From contig NC_045139.1 in NCBI RefSeq assembly GCF_008831285.2, positions 17,652,354-17,716,353 on the forward strand: a stretch of DNA of 64,000 nt. Direction: 5' to 3'. The notes beneath the pieces are model-generated. The model was not told where the DNA came from. It worked only from the letters and a program-made list of their open reading frames with translations, and did no database searches. A program made the position numbers and the translations under genes. The stretch is from Nymphaea colorata (taxonomy: Eukaryota > Streptophyta > Magnoliopsida > Nymphaeales > Nymphaeaceae). This document shows positions 25,523 through 38,859 of this stretch, in pieces (within the stretch, counting starts at the first letter, position 1; the number at the start of each line of letters is the position of its first letter).

Positions 25523-27483
25523 AATCTGAAATGGAACGGTTGCAGTTCAGATAATAAAGTCTTTAACTTTTTGTAAATTGAAAGACCACTAGGACTGCCG
25601 AGTTGCCAGTTGGTGGACAATCGTTTATATGCTGACCCTCTTTATGCGCACTGGCAAGCCTGCCCAGCGTCATCCGTTGTCCCTACCTCCTAGTGAGCAA
25701 CAGCTAGGTGAATTTAGTTTATTATTATTATCATATTATGATATTCGAATGCAGTTTTATAATTCTGAATGTGTTTTTGTCTTCAGATTTTTTTGTTCTT
25801 TGAATAGGTTTGCGAAAGGTTTTATTATTCAATTTAGAATGCAATTTTGTCTTGTAGGCTTTTTCTCTGTTTTGTTGCTCTAATTTTACGAAGGTGCTTA
25901 GTGTGGAAGCCCTTCGAGGAATATTAACGTAACTGGAATTGCTAATTAGTGTCAGTGTTACGAGTGTTGGCTATTTGTCAAGTTGCATATTTTTTCCTTG
26001 ATAGTTTTGTTTGGAGAGCTGTATGTCATTTGCCTCTAGTAGGAATATCCATTTTAGTTCAGTTTTTTGTTGGACTTGGGGAAAATTCGGTCAGTTTATC
26101 TTTCTGAAGTGACTGCCTTTTGACAGATGCGTCAAAGAGGTGATTGGAAAAATAGTTAGCTTGGGAAGTAGATTGTTCAATTTTCATCGACTAGTCCCTT
26201 TTGTTGGGTGGAGAACCCTGGTTATGCCTTCTACTAATTCTACCTGGACACCATGAGAAAGAAACATCTCCATTTGATTTTGTGACAGCTCCTTGCTAGG
26301 GATTCAAGGAATTTTTTGAGTTCTAATTATGGGAGGGAGGTATGATACATTTACTAGTACGGCCAGCTCCCCCACTCCATTTTCAAATGAAAAGGGACTA
26401 GCACTCGTAACTACTGTTGCAAAGATGATGGGTAGGTTTTAGCGTTGAACGGACGTAACTAGAGCCTACTTGAGGTTGGTCTGAGGTGGGATTAGCAGCA
26501 CCTGTGTCAGTGCCATCAAATGCTCGTTTCAAGTCAATCTATGTTGCTGTACCTTTATGTGACTTTTCAGTCTCCTATTGGTTAGTCGGACTCTCCGGAA
26601 GAACTTGTGTTCTTTTGGTTCTTCTAACTTTACTGGCACGTGGTGGAGCTCTCCGTGTTATTTTCTTGATAGGTTATGTTGCTAGATGTACAACGTGTAA
26701 CTTAACGGCTCCTTCGTTAGGTTTTGCCATCAATGACAGAAGTCTGGACCGGAGACACCAGACTGTTATATCGTTAGTAACCTCCCGCTCTCGGTCTCAC
26801 TCTTTGTGAGTGATCTTGACTTGAATCCTTGATTAAGATGACAACCATATCTGTGATTCGAAGGTGGCGATGGCTTAAGCTTTGAAAATTTTTTACTCAA
26901 GGACAATAGTTTTGAGCTGATAGTTAGTATGATAAATACCAAGATTGATTAGACTAATTAAATGTTCCTTCTGAATTTTTAAGCGTTGATCCCTTTGTTG
27001 GAGCACGATGGTTATATGATTGTGAAAATGTGGTTGTCGTGATTTCTTTTGTCTGTCCCCACTCCCAAAAGATTAATGTGCTGTATGGGTTTAAATTTAA
27101 CTTGATGAATGTATGTCTTTTACTTAATCAATGATTGCGTGTGCGTGTGTAGGAGAATTCTATCCTACTGTGTGCCAAATGTGGTGGGATGTCTTAACAT
27201 TTAAAACCATCGCTAAAAAGCACCATGGAGAGTTGCTAAAAACATCATGACATGAACCATTGCCGATCCTCATGTGACAGCTGTTTTGTAGTGACACATT
27301 TTTTACTTTGAGCCATCCATTAACATTTCGCACCGGCAGCACAAAACTCCTCTAATTAGTTGGATGAGAATAAATGTTTGGGCTTTGTTGTTGTGAGAAG
27401 TGATTGATTTTTCAAGATATTAAGATATTTGTATCTAGTTTAAAGTTGTTTAGTGTAAAACTTATTTTCTACAAAAGTACAGC

Positions 27484-27502
27484 TATATATATATATATAT
27501 AT
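27484..27502. repeat. (TA)n microsatellite
   Basis: Uninterrupted TA dinucleotides. Confidence 0.9.
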
Positions 27503-28038
27503 GAATGAGCACTAGCACATCTTCCATAGCTGGCTGATTGAACGCTGATATTGAGTCTATTTCATCAGAAAGTGATTTCTCAATTCATCCGGAAAGCTAA
27601 GTTTTTATAGAAAAGTGACAACTAGGTATTTACGATGTTCAATGGGAGAAGGATTCTTTCTCTCACGCAAATAAAAGGTAAAACGGATAACATTGCCAAG
27701 TATGAATGCTTGCATGATTGAGCTGGCGTATCTGCTAAGGAAAGCTATTTGTAATCTGTACGCCAAGAAAATGTATTAGTTATGGAATTATGAATTGAAG
27801 ATGCAATGCAAGGCTTCAATAATGGAGATGACTGTTGCAATGTTAAGGCAGTTTCATGTGGACAAGGTCTCAAAGGCCCAACCAGTGGGAAACCAAGGCA
27901 AGGCAGAGTCCCGTTACGACCAACCTCCGCCACCACCAGCCTCCAACTATTATTTATGCTTATTGATATCTGTTCTTTCTTTGAGGACAAGATAGTATGA
28001 AGATTTTCGTATTTACAAATGCATTTTGTACTAATAAA

Positions 28039-28196
28039 CAACAGTTATCTTTTTGCATTGGCTAAAGATTACCTGTGGTTACGAGTTTCTTTAACTAGTT
28101 TGATGATGAAGATATTACATACATGACATACTTTCACTATATATATATATATATTAACCACAGTTAATCTTTAGCCAATGCAAAAAGATGGCTGTT
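28039..28196. mobile_element. MITE-like fold-back element with about 42-bp inverted arms
   Basis: The left arm (28039-28081) and the reverse complement of the right arm (28155-28196) match over about 42 bases with roughly four mismatches. They share a perfect 22-base core that includes tttttgcattggctaaag. The 73-bp centre contains a TA run (28139-28154). The size and AT-rich core fit a non-autonomous DNA transposon. A clean target-site duplication was not resolved. Confidence 0.65.
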
Positions 28197-29817
28197 AATT
28201 ATTTATAGCCAAACACTTGAATGTTAGACAGATAATAAATAAGTTCAGCCCTTAATCTTTTTTAGACAGATAACGTTAGACAGCTTGCTTAATAAAAATA
28301 TGTTATATAAGTACTTGTAAGACATGACCATATGGGAAAAATTTATCAATTAAGAAGTCAATATATCATTTTATTATCAATTAGCTGAGCTGGGTCGTCG
28401 GTTTAGTTTGGTCTTCCTATCCACTTGTTATTTGAAATTGATATTTTTCTCTTGCTCCTTCTAGGAATGTTTAAGAAAAAACAAGAATGTCAACGGATCA
28501 TATTCCAATAAGATATACCTTTACCTCTTTCTATTTTTGAGGATATTCCAATATTTGGATTTCGAATTGGGATTAAAGCAAAGTCGTATCTGAATCCGAA
28601 TCTAAAATTTGATTTTATAATTGGAATCCGATTTTAATTCATTTTTTACATTCATAGAATTCAAGTCCAAATTATTAAGTGAAACAGAATTTGACGAATT
28701 CTCATGTAAGAGCATTAGATGATATTTATTTAAAATTAAATTTGATCTGAAACTAAATTCAAATCCAAATCCAATCACATATTTATATGTATTTGTATTT
28801 GAATTCGATTGAATGTCATCTGAATCGATGATTTTCTAATCAGATATTAATTTTTTTTTCACATCAAATTCTTTTAGATCTGATTTAAATCGGATATAAT
28901 GATATCTCTATTAAATAACATGGCCGGATGAATGTTGACCACCGCGCCTTACCATTACGTTACCATGAAAAAGATTAATGTGAAGAGTAGGACGATTAGG
29001 GCTGTTCCCACCTACCACTTGCGTTAGATCTGTTTCCAAATATCTTTCGTTATAACTCTGTCAAGAGCTAATCCTGTGATCAGTAAATGATGGTACCAGG
29101 TACCTTGCCAAAAGGAAGAACATATCGGAGGAAACGTCGAGGTCCAAGATATTCTTTCTTTTGGAGGGATGCTTCTGGTGTTAAGGGATTCGCACGTCTC
29201 CTCCTCCCTTTTCCGCCAAGTACATAAAATATCGTGTAAAGGCCGGCATTTGAGACATTGCGTCGTGATCAAGCGGTGACAGTTCGTTTAGGAGAGACTT
29301 GCTCTCTTCATTTTCCTCCTTCCTTTTCTTTTTCCTCTTTTTGTAAGTTGATAATTAATAGAAACAAGGCCTCTGAGGGTTCATTTGGCCATTCTATGAA
29401 CGGCAACAAAGAAATTTCATGAAAGACATAGATATATTCATGAAATAATATGTTACTGTTCCTGTAGCCCAATGGCCCCTCATTGTTCATCATCCCCGGT
29501 TTATGTTGACAGATGTCTTTCTCCAACGGAACACTGTTTCATTACTATGGCCAAAAAATTAGGGAAGATTTATGAAACACCTTAACAAGTGTTTCATGCC
29601 TCAACTTTAAGGCAAACTGTTCTATTTGCCAAACATGCTCCAATTTGATCAAATCTGATTTCCAATATATTTAGGTTGTCCAAATATAAACCATGTACAT
29701 TGCTAGGCAGAAATCACATTCATGTCCATTCAAAACAGGTTGCTTTCAATGTTGGCATCATACGCGCCACAAGCAAAGATTATTCTCTTCAATCATCAAC
29801 TTCTTTGGATACATGCA

Positions 29818-30010
29818 AGGGCAGATCCAGAAATTTTTCAGGGGAGGGGCTGAATTATAATTTCAAAATTTTGATGGGAGCTGAAATATCATTTTCCAAA
29901 CCTTTTATATACACAATTTTTTTAAAAAAAATTATATGTAATTTTTTTTTAAGAAAATTGAGGAGTATAATGAGTGGTTGGAACTAGGAGGGAATCCAGG
30001 CCCAGGTCCA
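29818..30010 (+). repeat. Dispersed repeat, copy 1
   Basis: This AT-rich segment starts around 'agaaatttttcaggggaggggctgaatt'-like sequence and passes through aaattttga, ctgaa and a tatata/poly-T region. It is diverged but alignable to 50847-51035. Segments of this composition are common in flowering-plant genomes. The element class is not assigned. Confidence 0.45.
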
Positions 30011-30540
30011 ACCATATGGGCCGCTAACACTGGAAATGGATCGGTCTCCTTAAATTGACTCGGCCTGCTGCAGAATTCATTTGAAGGTTTTTTCAGTCTC
30101 CAGACTGGCTTCTACTGTCCTCTAGCCAAAAAGTTCTGGCTCCAAGACATCACGGTTAAGCTAAATTGATAAATCATAAGGTGTCACGTTTATTTTTTTA
30201 AAAATTAAAGATACTAATTGTCATACATATTTTAAAAAGTTAATTTTATATATGGCATTATTAGTTGATCACATATCTTGTAATAGATTTACTCAATCCG
30301 CTTATCTCATATAAAAAATTGCACCCAATTAACTTTATGATGATCATAGCCACTCTATTTGCACCCTCAGCCCCCTTTTATCATTTTTATGCATTCAACT
30401 AATAGACATGAAGTAAAAATTGCTTGAGAGAAAGAAAATCATTGTAGAAAAAACAAAAATGGTGTTTCATCAATGAATCTGGAAAAAAAAGTGTTATCGT
30501 TAAGAGCAGAAAATTAATCATTGAAGAGCCCCACACGTCC

Positions 30541-30800
30541 CCCATTAAGGAGGTTTGGTGCAGGTGGCTGGTAGGTAGCTAGTCATTGGTTCGAACGTCA
30601 TTGACATCAATCACCTTTGTTAATGAGTGGAATAGAATGCACTAGGTGGCACACAATGAGGGTTCTGCGCTGAGCATTGATGCGACCTTAGGGGGAAGAG
30701 GGTAGACCTTATCTGCCTCTCAATCGGGTGGTGCCGTGGTGGGTGAGCGGTGCTATGCATCGATGCAACCTTGGGAGTAGTGATGAAGTCAGAATTTTTT
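30541..30800 (+). mobile_element. Candidate tRNA-derived SINE
   Basis: A pol III A-box-like TGGTGCAGGTGG (30556-30567) is followed 20 bases later by a B-box-like GGTTCGAACGT (30588-30598, one mismatch). The downstream body contains two partial repeats of 'gatgc.accttaggg'. No clear poly-A tail or target-site duplication was found. Confidence 0.3.
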
Positions 30801-31040
30801 GGTTATGGGGCACTCTTATGGAAATTCTAGGAGCACAACATATATAAACAAGTAAATAATTGTAAGAAATCTATGTAAAACTAAATAAAAAATTTGTTGC
30901 TGACCTGGGGGACCCCCTTAATCGAGCGGTTGCGGTTGGTTCCCTCCCGCTCACCCAACAAGAAATGAGCATATATGCATTTGGAATCCCGATTCTGAGG
31001 CAGTTAGATGCCATCTATATAGAAGGGGTGGAGCCTTTTT

Positions 31041-31042
<2 letters not shown>

Positions 31043-31071
<29 letters not shown>
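31043..31071. repeat. (AT)n microsatellite
   Basis: About 14 uninterrupted AT units. Confidence 0.9.
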
Positions 31072-31074
<3 letters not shown>

Positions 31075-32281
31075 TTGAAGATAAGGTTGGTTTTTGGAAT
31101 AACATAAAAACTTAATTCATATAAAATTGACATGCTAATGATTATAAATGAAATCTTTTTGAGGAGACAAATCCTCACTACCGGACAGAGATAAGAAGAC
31201 AGAAATATTCAAATTATTTCCCCTTGTTTTACTCGTCCGAATGACAAGGTCTATATCCATGAGCGACGAAATATGCACTTGAGAATGGATTGTTTACCTT
31301 TTGGAATCTAAATAACCAACAATGAATGGAAATAGTCGATTTGATATGCTAATAATGTATAAAAAAAGACAAACCAGTTGTAAAAGATTTTCCCCCTGCA
31401 TTTGTGGAGCACATAATTGAGGTTCCAGTTTATAAATAAGTTAGGACAAGGAACCGACCAAGGACCAGAGCACCCAATGGGTCTGAACTAAAGTGGCAGG
31501 TTTAGGACTCGATGTAGGGTCTTCATCTTAATGCTCTTTGCAGTTCCCCTCGCGCCACTGCTCTCCAGATATGGTAATAAATTCAATTTTTATAAAGAAT
31601 AATTAGATAAAATCAAAGTATTTAGCATTGGGCAGTGGAGAAAGATAGACCAAGTGCCAGGTGATTCATGGAGAAACACTCATTTATAGCCAAAATGGCT
31701 GTGTATCAATGCCATATTGAGTCAACATTTTCTTATTCACAAGTTCAGTTGCTACCAAGTTGAGTGACTTCATGTTTTCTGCCCGAGAATCTTGCTTATC
31801 AATTTATAGCCACAAATATCGTGATATTTTCCAGAATATCGCGACATTAACAAGAGAAAATAAATAAAAACGGGAAAATGTAGGGACGTATTGAAAAAAA
31901 AAAAGTTAAAACGAATTTATGACGATTTCAATGCGATTTTTTCGTGATTTTTCTATTTCATTCTCTGTTTTTACTTTCTTTCAAATTTTTTTTCATTGTT
32001 TTATTTCCTAGTGCTTTAGGCATTTAACATAACCTCCTAACAGCAATACAATACTTATTATTTTGTCATTTCTTGTACTTTTACCTAACATTTTGATTTT
32101 TTATTTAAAAAAAACTCCAAGATATTCCTAAAAAACAACTTTGCTGATAAATACCCGAGAAAAACCTTGACGTTAAAAACCTGAGAACTATATTCATGGC
32201 TATGTGCTTGGTTAGTGACATGACAAGTGAAACAAAAATTTACTTGTTAAAAATAATTAGTTCAGAAAAAGAAAAACATAT

Positions 32282-32302
32282 TATATATATATATATATAT
32301 AT
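32282..32302. repeat. (AT)n microsatellite
   Basis: About ten uninterrupted AT units. Confidence 0.85.
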
Positions 32303-33183
32303 AACTGCTCACTGTGATCTGTATTTCAATATGATTTGAAGCATATTTTGATCAAAAGGGTGCAATGGGCCATCGTATCTTGAGGAAAGATTATTGGAGA
32401 TCCATTTTATGTGACAAAGTGGGATCAAGTATATCTTAAAGACTGTTTCATTATAAACATAGATTATGTTCTCTTGTCATCATCTCCCTTTTTCCTTTTT
32501 AATTAAAAGAGCAGTTTATAATGGCCCTAACAGCAGAATCCTTACCTAACCAATTTTATAACGACATATAAGAACTCAATTCAAATAGTTTACTTTACAT
32601 AGGCTCCACAACTTGCCTTGGTGGGTCAGCCACGGGCATTCAAGTTGAAAGGTGCCAAGAAAGTTCGGTATCCAGAAATGCACGTCGCTTCCCATAAAGC
32701 TGAAGCTGTGGTGAAACTTTTCTCAGTGGCGGAAAACGAGATGTGGACCGAAACGGTTGAACATGCATGAACAGATCGATATTTTGCACAAAAAACTCAA
32801 AATGTTCGTCCTCATGTGGGGAAAAAAGAAGGGGGAAATCTTATTTCTGAACACAAATTACTAAAGAAATCTTGTGGTTTCCTCACTTGCAAGGAAAAAG
32901 ATATTCCTAACTGCAATAAGCTGACAATCTTTGTCTTTTTCCACGAAGCCTTCTGGAGTCCCTGCACTTTGATTTGTATCTTTAATGTACTTTTCTTCTT
33001 CCGATTAAGCTCAAAGGAGAAGGATATAGACCTGAATTAACAACATTCAATGAAGAGAGCCGGTTCAAGTTTATCTGTTTACCTGAACTTGACACACACA
33101 AATCCCAGTTTATCCTGTTTTTTGAGTAAAATTAGCATCCAAACAGTGGGAAATACAAAGTAGCAGGACGACTAATGCAGCCA

Positions 33184-33289
33184 GATAGCTAAAAGTTTAA
33201 GACATGTCACTAAAAGTCTTTAGCCACAAGAGCAGTAGCAACAGTTTGTAATCAATCTTTTTAGTGACTGATAACAATTTTTAGCTATC
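33184..33289. mobile_element. Small MITE-like inverted repeat
   Basis: The left arm starts GATAGCTAAAA, and the right arm ends TTTTAGCTATC. Matching continues inward to GTCACTAAAAG versus CTTTTTAGTGAC, giving about 32-base imperfect arms around a roughly 40-bp centre. No target-site duplication is obvious. Confidence 0.5.
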
Positions 33290-34375
33290 CAACAACATCT
33301 TGCAGACATTCTTTTACAATGTTCACTTAAATTCCCAAGTTGGCATTTCTGGGCAATGAAGAGGTTCAACTTTGGCAGCCAGCAGTTTTCTTTTCCTTTT
33401 CTGATCTGATGAACCCAAAAACCCTAAATCCCCATTTTACCTGCAAAATTTCGGCGTGACCGACCCGGAGATCGTGGGTGGGCCAATGAAAGCAAGACAG
33501 GTCCATGCAAATTGGCTCAATCAGAGTGAAGCACATGAAGAAGCTGCAGCCAAGCTGAACCAAGCTCATGTGATCACAAAATCCACCCACTCAATTATGG
33601 CAGAATTGGAGGTAGAAGACAATGAATGAATGAATGAATAATTTGGATACCCAAATAATTCAGAGACACAAGGAGGATAAGGCCACTGTGGCAAAGGCAC
33701 TTGGGAATCCAATCAATGATCAGAGACAGGCCATGACAAGCTCCACTGCCATCATATGGCAATGTGGGTGATTCTCAGTGGGTGTGCTCCTCCCACTTGC
33801 CTCCCTTTGTACCAAACAAAACATGCCAATAACATTAGTTTTGCTGGCTCTGGTGGCCCATCATCAGGTTACTATGTTCATGTCCAGGCCTGCAAGGTTG
33901 ATGCCAATGCACTAAAAGTTTCAGAACTTGCCTATCTTATCTCATACATCTTTAAAAAATGGGACCAGAGATGAACCAATCTGCTGCTTCATCCTCATCC
34001 ATCTTTGTTTGATTTGTGTTCTTTGCACGCGCACCTGCACATACAAACACACACACAACATTCACTTTTCACTTTTTAGCCCTTATATGAAGGGGTTGGG
34101 TTTGAAAATTTTGCTACCCATGTGAGAGTTTGAAGTTTGTAGGGTTTCTTTTTCTTTTTTCTTTCTTTCTTTCTTTTTTTTTTTGGCCCCCTTTGAGTTT
34201 GAGAGAGAGAGAAGCTTGGATATCACTATACTAATCTCTTACTTGTCAGATTGTGGTTGCTTTTCACTTAATTCAAACCAGAAATTTTCGTTGGCCTTTT
34301 ATTATATGTTAACAAATTTCCATGCAAGATTGATAACAGATTTTGTTTTATACTTAACCAATTTTCACCATCATA

Positions 34376-34575
34376 TATTGGGAAGACATACCCCAAAGAG
34401 GCCACATCTCTTCCCCTGATTCCTAAGGTCCATGGCGTCTAGGTAGAGACTCAAATACCTGTCAGGCATCCACCATATGCAGTTTAAAAGAGTAGCACCC
34501 ACGGGAATCAAACTAACGACCAAACTTTCACCTTTTGCATTCCAGTTCGACCAGCTACGCTCGAAATGAATATGG
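34376..34575 (-). mobile_element. Candidate tRNA-derived SINE, minus strand
   Basis: On the minus strand an A box (GAGCGTAGCTGG, plus 34551-34562) is followed 37 bases later by a B box (GTTTGATTCCCGT, plus 34501-34513). These lie at normal pol III spacing, with a body of about 125 bp running to lower coordinates. The body resembles the inserts at 47070-47206 and 48140-48240: a GGACC...AGGGG/GAGA stretch followed by GGCCTCT. The flanks lack a clean target-site duplication, so the element is old. Confidence 0.5.
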
Positions 34576-35067
34576 CATTGCACATGCATTTAACAAGATG
34601 GAAAGACAACCTGTCACATCTCTTTAATTTAATGAACTTCTATACCTCTCTCTCTCACACATAAACACATATATATATATATATATAGACATAGTCACTG
34701 AACTTGATCAGGAGACAACTTCCTGGGGAGATGTAAAGATCCGTTTTCTTTTAGAAAAAATGTGGGTCCATAAAGCGACCAGACCCATATCCTGTCAAGC
34801 GCAACCCTGATTCTCGTGTCGGCCTTGGGACATGCATCACTTAGTTTCATAACGCGTATCAAAATATCAGAAACAGTTGAAGACTGTGCCCTCCATAATC
34901 TGGAGAAGGAAGATGAACACTGGATGGGGGAGAGTAGACAGTATGGTACTGTTTGGGGGGTGAAAGAAGACCTTCAATATGCAAAAGATTTCAGAAACGA
35001 CAGACGGAAACTGTATGATGCAGGCGTCAGTAGGAAGTGTTGATCCATCAACTGGTATATTCCTTCT

Positions 35068-35073
<6 letters not shown>

Positions 35074-35105
<32 letters not shown>
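35074..35105. repeat. (TA)n microsatellite
   Basis: About 16 uninterrupted TA units. Confidence 0.9.
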
Positions 35106-35107
<2 letters not shown>

Positions 35108-36416
35108 ATCATGTTAATGCACATCGGCAAGCTTGTTCATTTAGGTATCAAAGCTAATCTTGCAATTTTATTTAGAACCAATGATGTTCTGCAGATGTAT
35201 GAATCTTACATCATCAACAAAATTTATGACATTTCAAATAATTTTTCACAACTAAAGATTCAAGAAAGCAGCTTCATTGTTTTCCTTGTGTTGAAGTCGA
35301 GCAGAAGACGACACTTTGCAAATTTTCTTGCACTTGGGTTGTTGAATTTCCACCAACTCACAAATTTAAATTTTCACAAGGTAGAGAAGGTGACTGAACT
35401 CGTTCAAAACTATAGTACTGCCGAGAAGTTGCTGTTAGCCAAGAGCAAGCATTCGATAAAAAGAACGTTATATTCTTGAGAACAACTTGTTGAAGTTCAT
35501 TATGCTTCTGTTTCATAAAACAATATTATCATGAACGTTATTAATATACTTAACAACTCCATACTTTTATGGATAACAAAAAACATAATGTTCTTTCTAC
35601 CAAACAAAATTCATGTTGGGTCATATTTCTAACTTTTGGTGGCAGGCAAAGCGTATCAAACGGTGGACCGAACGCACCTACTCATTCTACTACTTAATCG
35701 GCGGCGGTCGCATCTACGCAAACACAAGCTACGTAATATGGTACTGCCATCTTGGATTTAGCCATCAACATATATATATGATATAATGAAGTCTTTCTTG
35801 TGCGTTCTATTTTCTAGTGGGAACCGATGATGTTAGGTAACAAATGGCGTATTTGCGACCGGACTTACGCATTCTGATTGTGATACTATAATTAAAAATT
35901 AAAATAAAAAACAAAAAAATGCCATCAAGTTGCGGCGAGCAACTTTAGTTGTTAATTATTTTTCTTTTATTTGGCAAAAAAAAAAGAAGAAAGAAATCAG
36001 AGAATAAAGAGAGAGAGAGAGAGCAGGTGATATGAAGATTCTACAATGGTATGAAAATTTCCCGACAAGAAGACGGATTAGTAATCCCTTCGGTTCTACC
36101 ATCCACACCGTGAGGTCAAATTGGGGGACTGGAAAACGGGTCCAGGTCAACATGGGTCTTGGTGATCCGGATCCAAGTGCGACAGAAGGGCCCCTCTTTG
36201 GAAACCAAAGTCCGGCCAAGATTTGAAAATTTTCCATCGTATTAGGGAAGAATGACCCATGTAAGTTGCAATACCCTAATAAGACTTTTCAAAATCTTAG
36301 CGGTTTTCAATTGTCACAATCTTTATTGCGATCTCATCTATACATTTAATGTAAAGTTTACATTATGGTCTTCGGCCTAAAGAATATTATGCAAGTATTC
36401 CATTAATATATTGGGT

Positions 36417-36450
36417 CAGATTCATGAAACACTTTTGGTTCATGAATCTG
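36417..36450. repeat. Perfect 12-bp inverted repeat
   Basis: CAGATTCATGAA (36417-36428) and its exact reverse complement (36439-36450) flank a 10-base loop. The function is unknown. Confidence 0.7.
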
Positions 36451-38859
36451 CTTCAAAATTCGAAACAAATTCATAGAATACCCTTATAATGTTATTGTTG
36501 ACTAATAGCCCCTAAGACATTTAAGATACTAGTAGTCTTTTTAATGTTTTTATAATTCTCGTGTTCTCTTTTTCAAAGTTTTTTTCCACTTTAATAAGGA
36601 CATTTTAGTCATTACACATCCTTCAGTGCATGTTTGATAGCGGTGATTTGAAGAAAACTCTGGATCTGGGCAGGGTCAAATTTGACGCGTAACAACTGAG
36701 GCCGCATTCTCAAGAATGTGATCGTGTCGTGTCAGTTCCAAATAGAAATGTAACGTTTCCTTTTGACAAAATAAGTCCATATTGATCAGCCGGAGCGGTC
36801 AATTCCATACATTTTTATGTTGTTAGCAAAGTCTATGAGGAGAGAAATTTTTGTTCTTTGGTGCTCATCGAGGCTCCAAAAAGTCGGGGTGGGCGCTTCG
36901 TCTTGTATTGATTGTCTTAAAAAGGAACAAGGGGATTCAAAGACTTTGTTTCCTGCTATCATTTGTCTTTTCAGTACAAAACAAAGCTGGTTGTGAAAAA
37001 AAGAGAGAGAGAGAAAGTTAACATTCACCAGCAATGTTAAATGACTTTGTTTCCTGCTACCCTTTTCCTAGGGTAGCAATCCTGATCCTCGTATGAAAAG
37101 ACCTGAATTTTTTTATTTTTAAATGACATTAAATTTTGACTTTTTTTTTTCCTTCGAGTTTTAATAGATTAATGAATATTAAACTCAATAAGGTTAGGTG
37201 CATCTTGTTTTGGATCTGGACCCGATAAATATCTGCAATTTTTGTCAAAGAGACAAGGAACAGCCGACAATATCCGATTTGATTTTCAAAATAACGGCTT
37301 AAATGGAGTAAAAGCAATTCTTTAATGCAAGCAATGACGTCATCCTTATCTGAACTGGATCCAAAGAGAATCCATATGGGCCATCTTTGGCCAATTGGAT
37401 CGCCGTAAACTGTGAGGTGGCCGAAGAACCATAAAAGATAGTGGTGGGTCCCGCTGGGTCTTTCTTTCCTTTGTTCGGATCTGATCCTAACAAAGCCGCA
37501 TCCGGATTTGAATCTTGATTAAAGAAGTTTGAATCCGAATCAGCTGACAGGGGAATCTGGATCCATCATTCGGTCGTCTCGTCGATCTTTTGGCATGTGA
37601 AAGATGCAAGCGGGTCGGATAGAGATGAGGAGAAATCGAGGTCCCAATCGGATCGTTTAGATATTTGGATCTCCCCCCGAAGTTCCTACCCCATAGCTTT
37701 GGATATTTCCACTAATTCGAAGCCTCCCATTGATGTCTGGGGTCAAGAAGTCAATGTTAAGTTGTCCCAGAGGAGTTGCGTGTCCAAGAGCTCCAACTAT
37801 CCAAACATGTGGATCTCATTGCATTATAAATGGTTCCTGGATCAAGAAACCTTGAACCGGTTCCAAATCATGGTCCAGGCCCAGCTAACGTTTTTTTGAC
37901 CCGGACCCGGATCTCTCACAGTTTTTCCATTTGAACCATGGCTCCCCTCCCAAAAGGAAGGGAAAATGAACCTTATATGGTCCAGACCCGGTTCAACCCA
38001 AAAGGAAGGGAATATTGGATAAAACATCGAGAATAATGGATCCGGAAGAGAACGTAAGCAAGCAAGTGGATTGGATATGATTCATATGAACCACAAAGTC
38101 ATTGTCCAAAAAAATTGGCATTCGAGGGACTTGAGTATAACCACTCAGCCAATATAGTTACACATTGCATCGACAAAATTTAGTTAGAAAAAATATACAA
38201 ACAGTATTTTTTGTGAATCGATACTTTTTATTTTCATAAATCACATTTTGCTGCTAAAGAGCAGGTTGAGATGTATTAGATCAGGGGCTCAAGCCCAAGA
38301 AGGGTACTATATACAATAAATCCAATGCATGGATGAATTGATATATAAATAAAATAATTATGTGGACCCATGTGGGCAACCGCCACCCCGACCTGGGCCC
38401 GTGATCGCAATTATGAAAGTGATCATGCATGACTTTAACTTGTGCTCTAATTTGAATTCAAATTAATTTGCTAGAGTTATCCCAATAAAATATTATAAAC
38501 GTGAAGTTCATTTCCAAAAGCACAACAATAAATCAACTGCAAATTATGACTTTATAAAACGGAGGAATGGGCACATGAAAACCATCGTGAATTTGTAATA
38601 AACTTGAATCACAATTGAAACATGCCCAATCAATGCTTATAAAAGTCAATCTTGGTTACCTTCTTAAGCTGTACAAGACATTTCACTCTCTCAATTACAC
38701 AATCTTAAGCCACACTTACTAGCACATTCTAAAAATTATATATATATATAACTTATATATATATAAAACTTACTAATAAAAAAGAAACAGAAACGAGAAA
38801 ATTTTTGAGATGGGACAAGATTATATACATGGGTTTACTACAACGATCAGTATAGACTG

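Noticed and set aside
26486-26809. 107-codon open frame downstream of VHA-c
   Set aside because: No ATG-supported start context, domain, or splice signals; such length is expected by chance in this much sequence.
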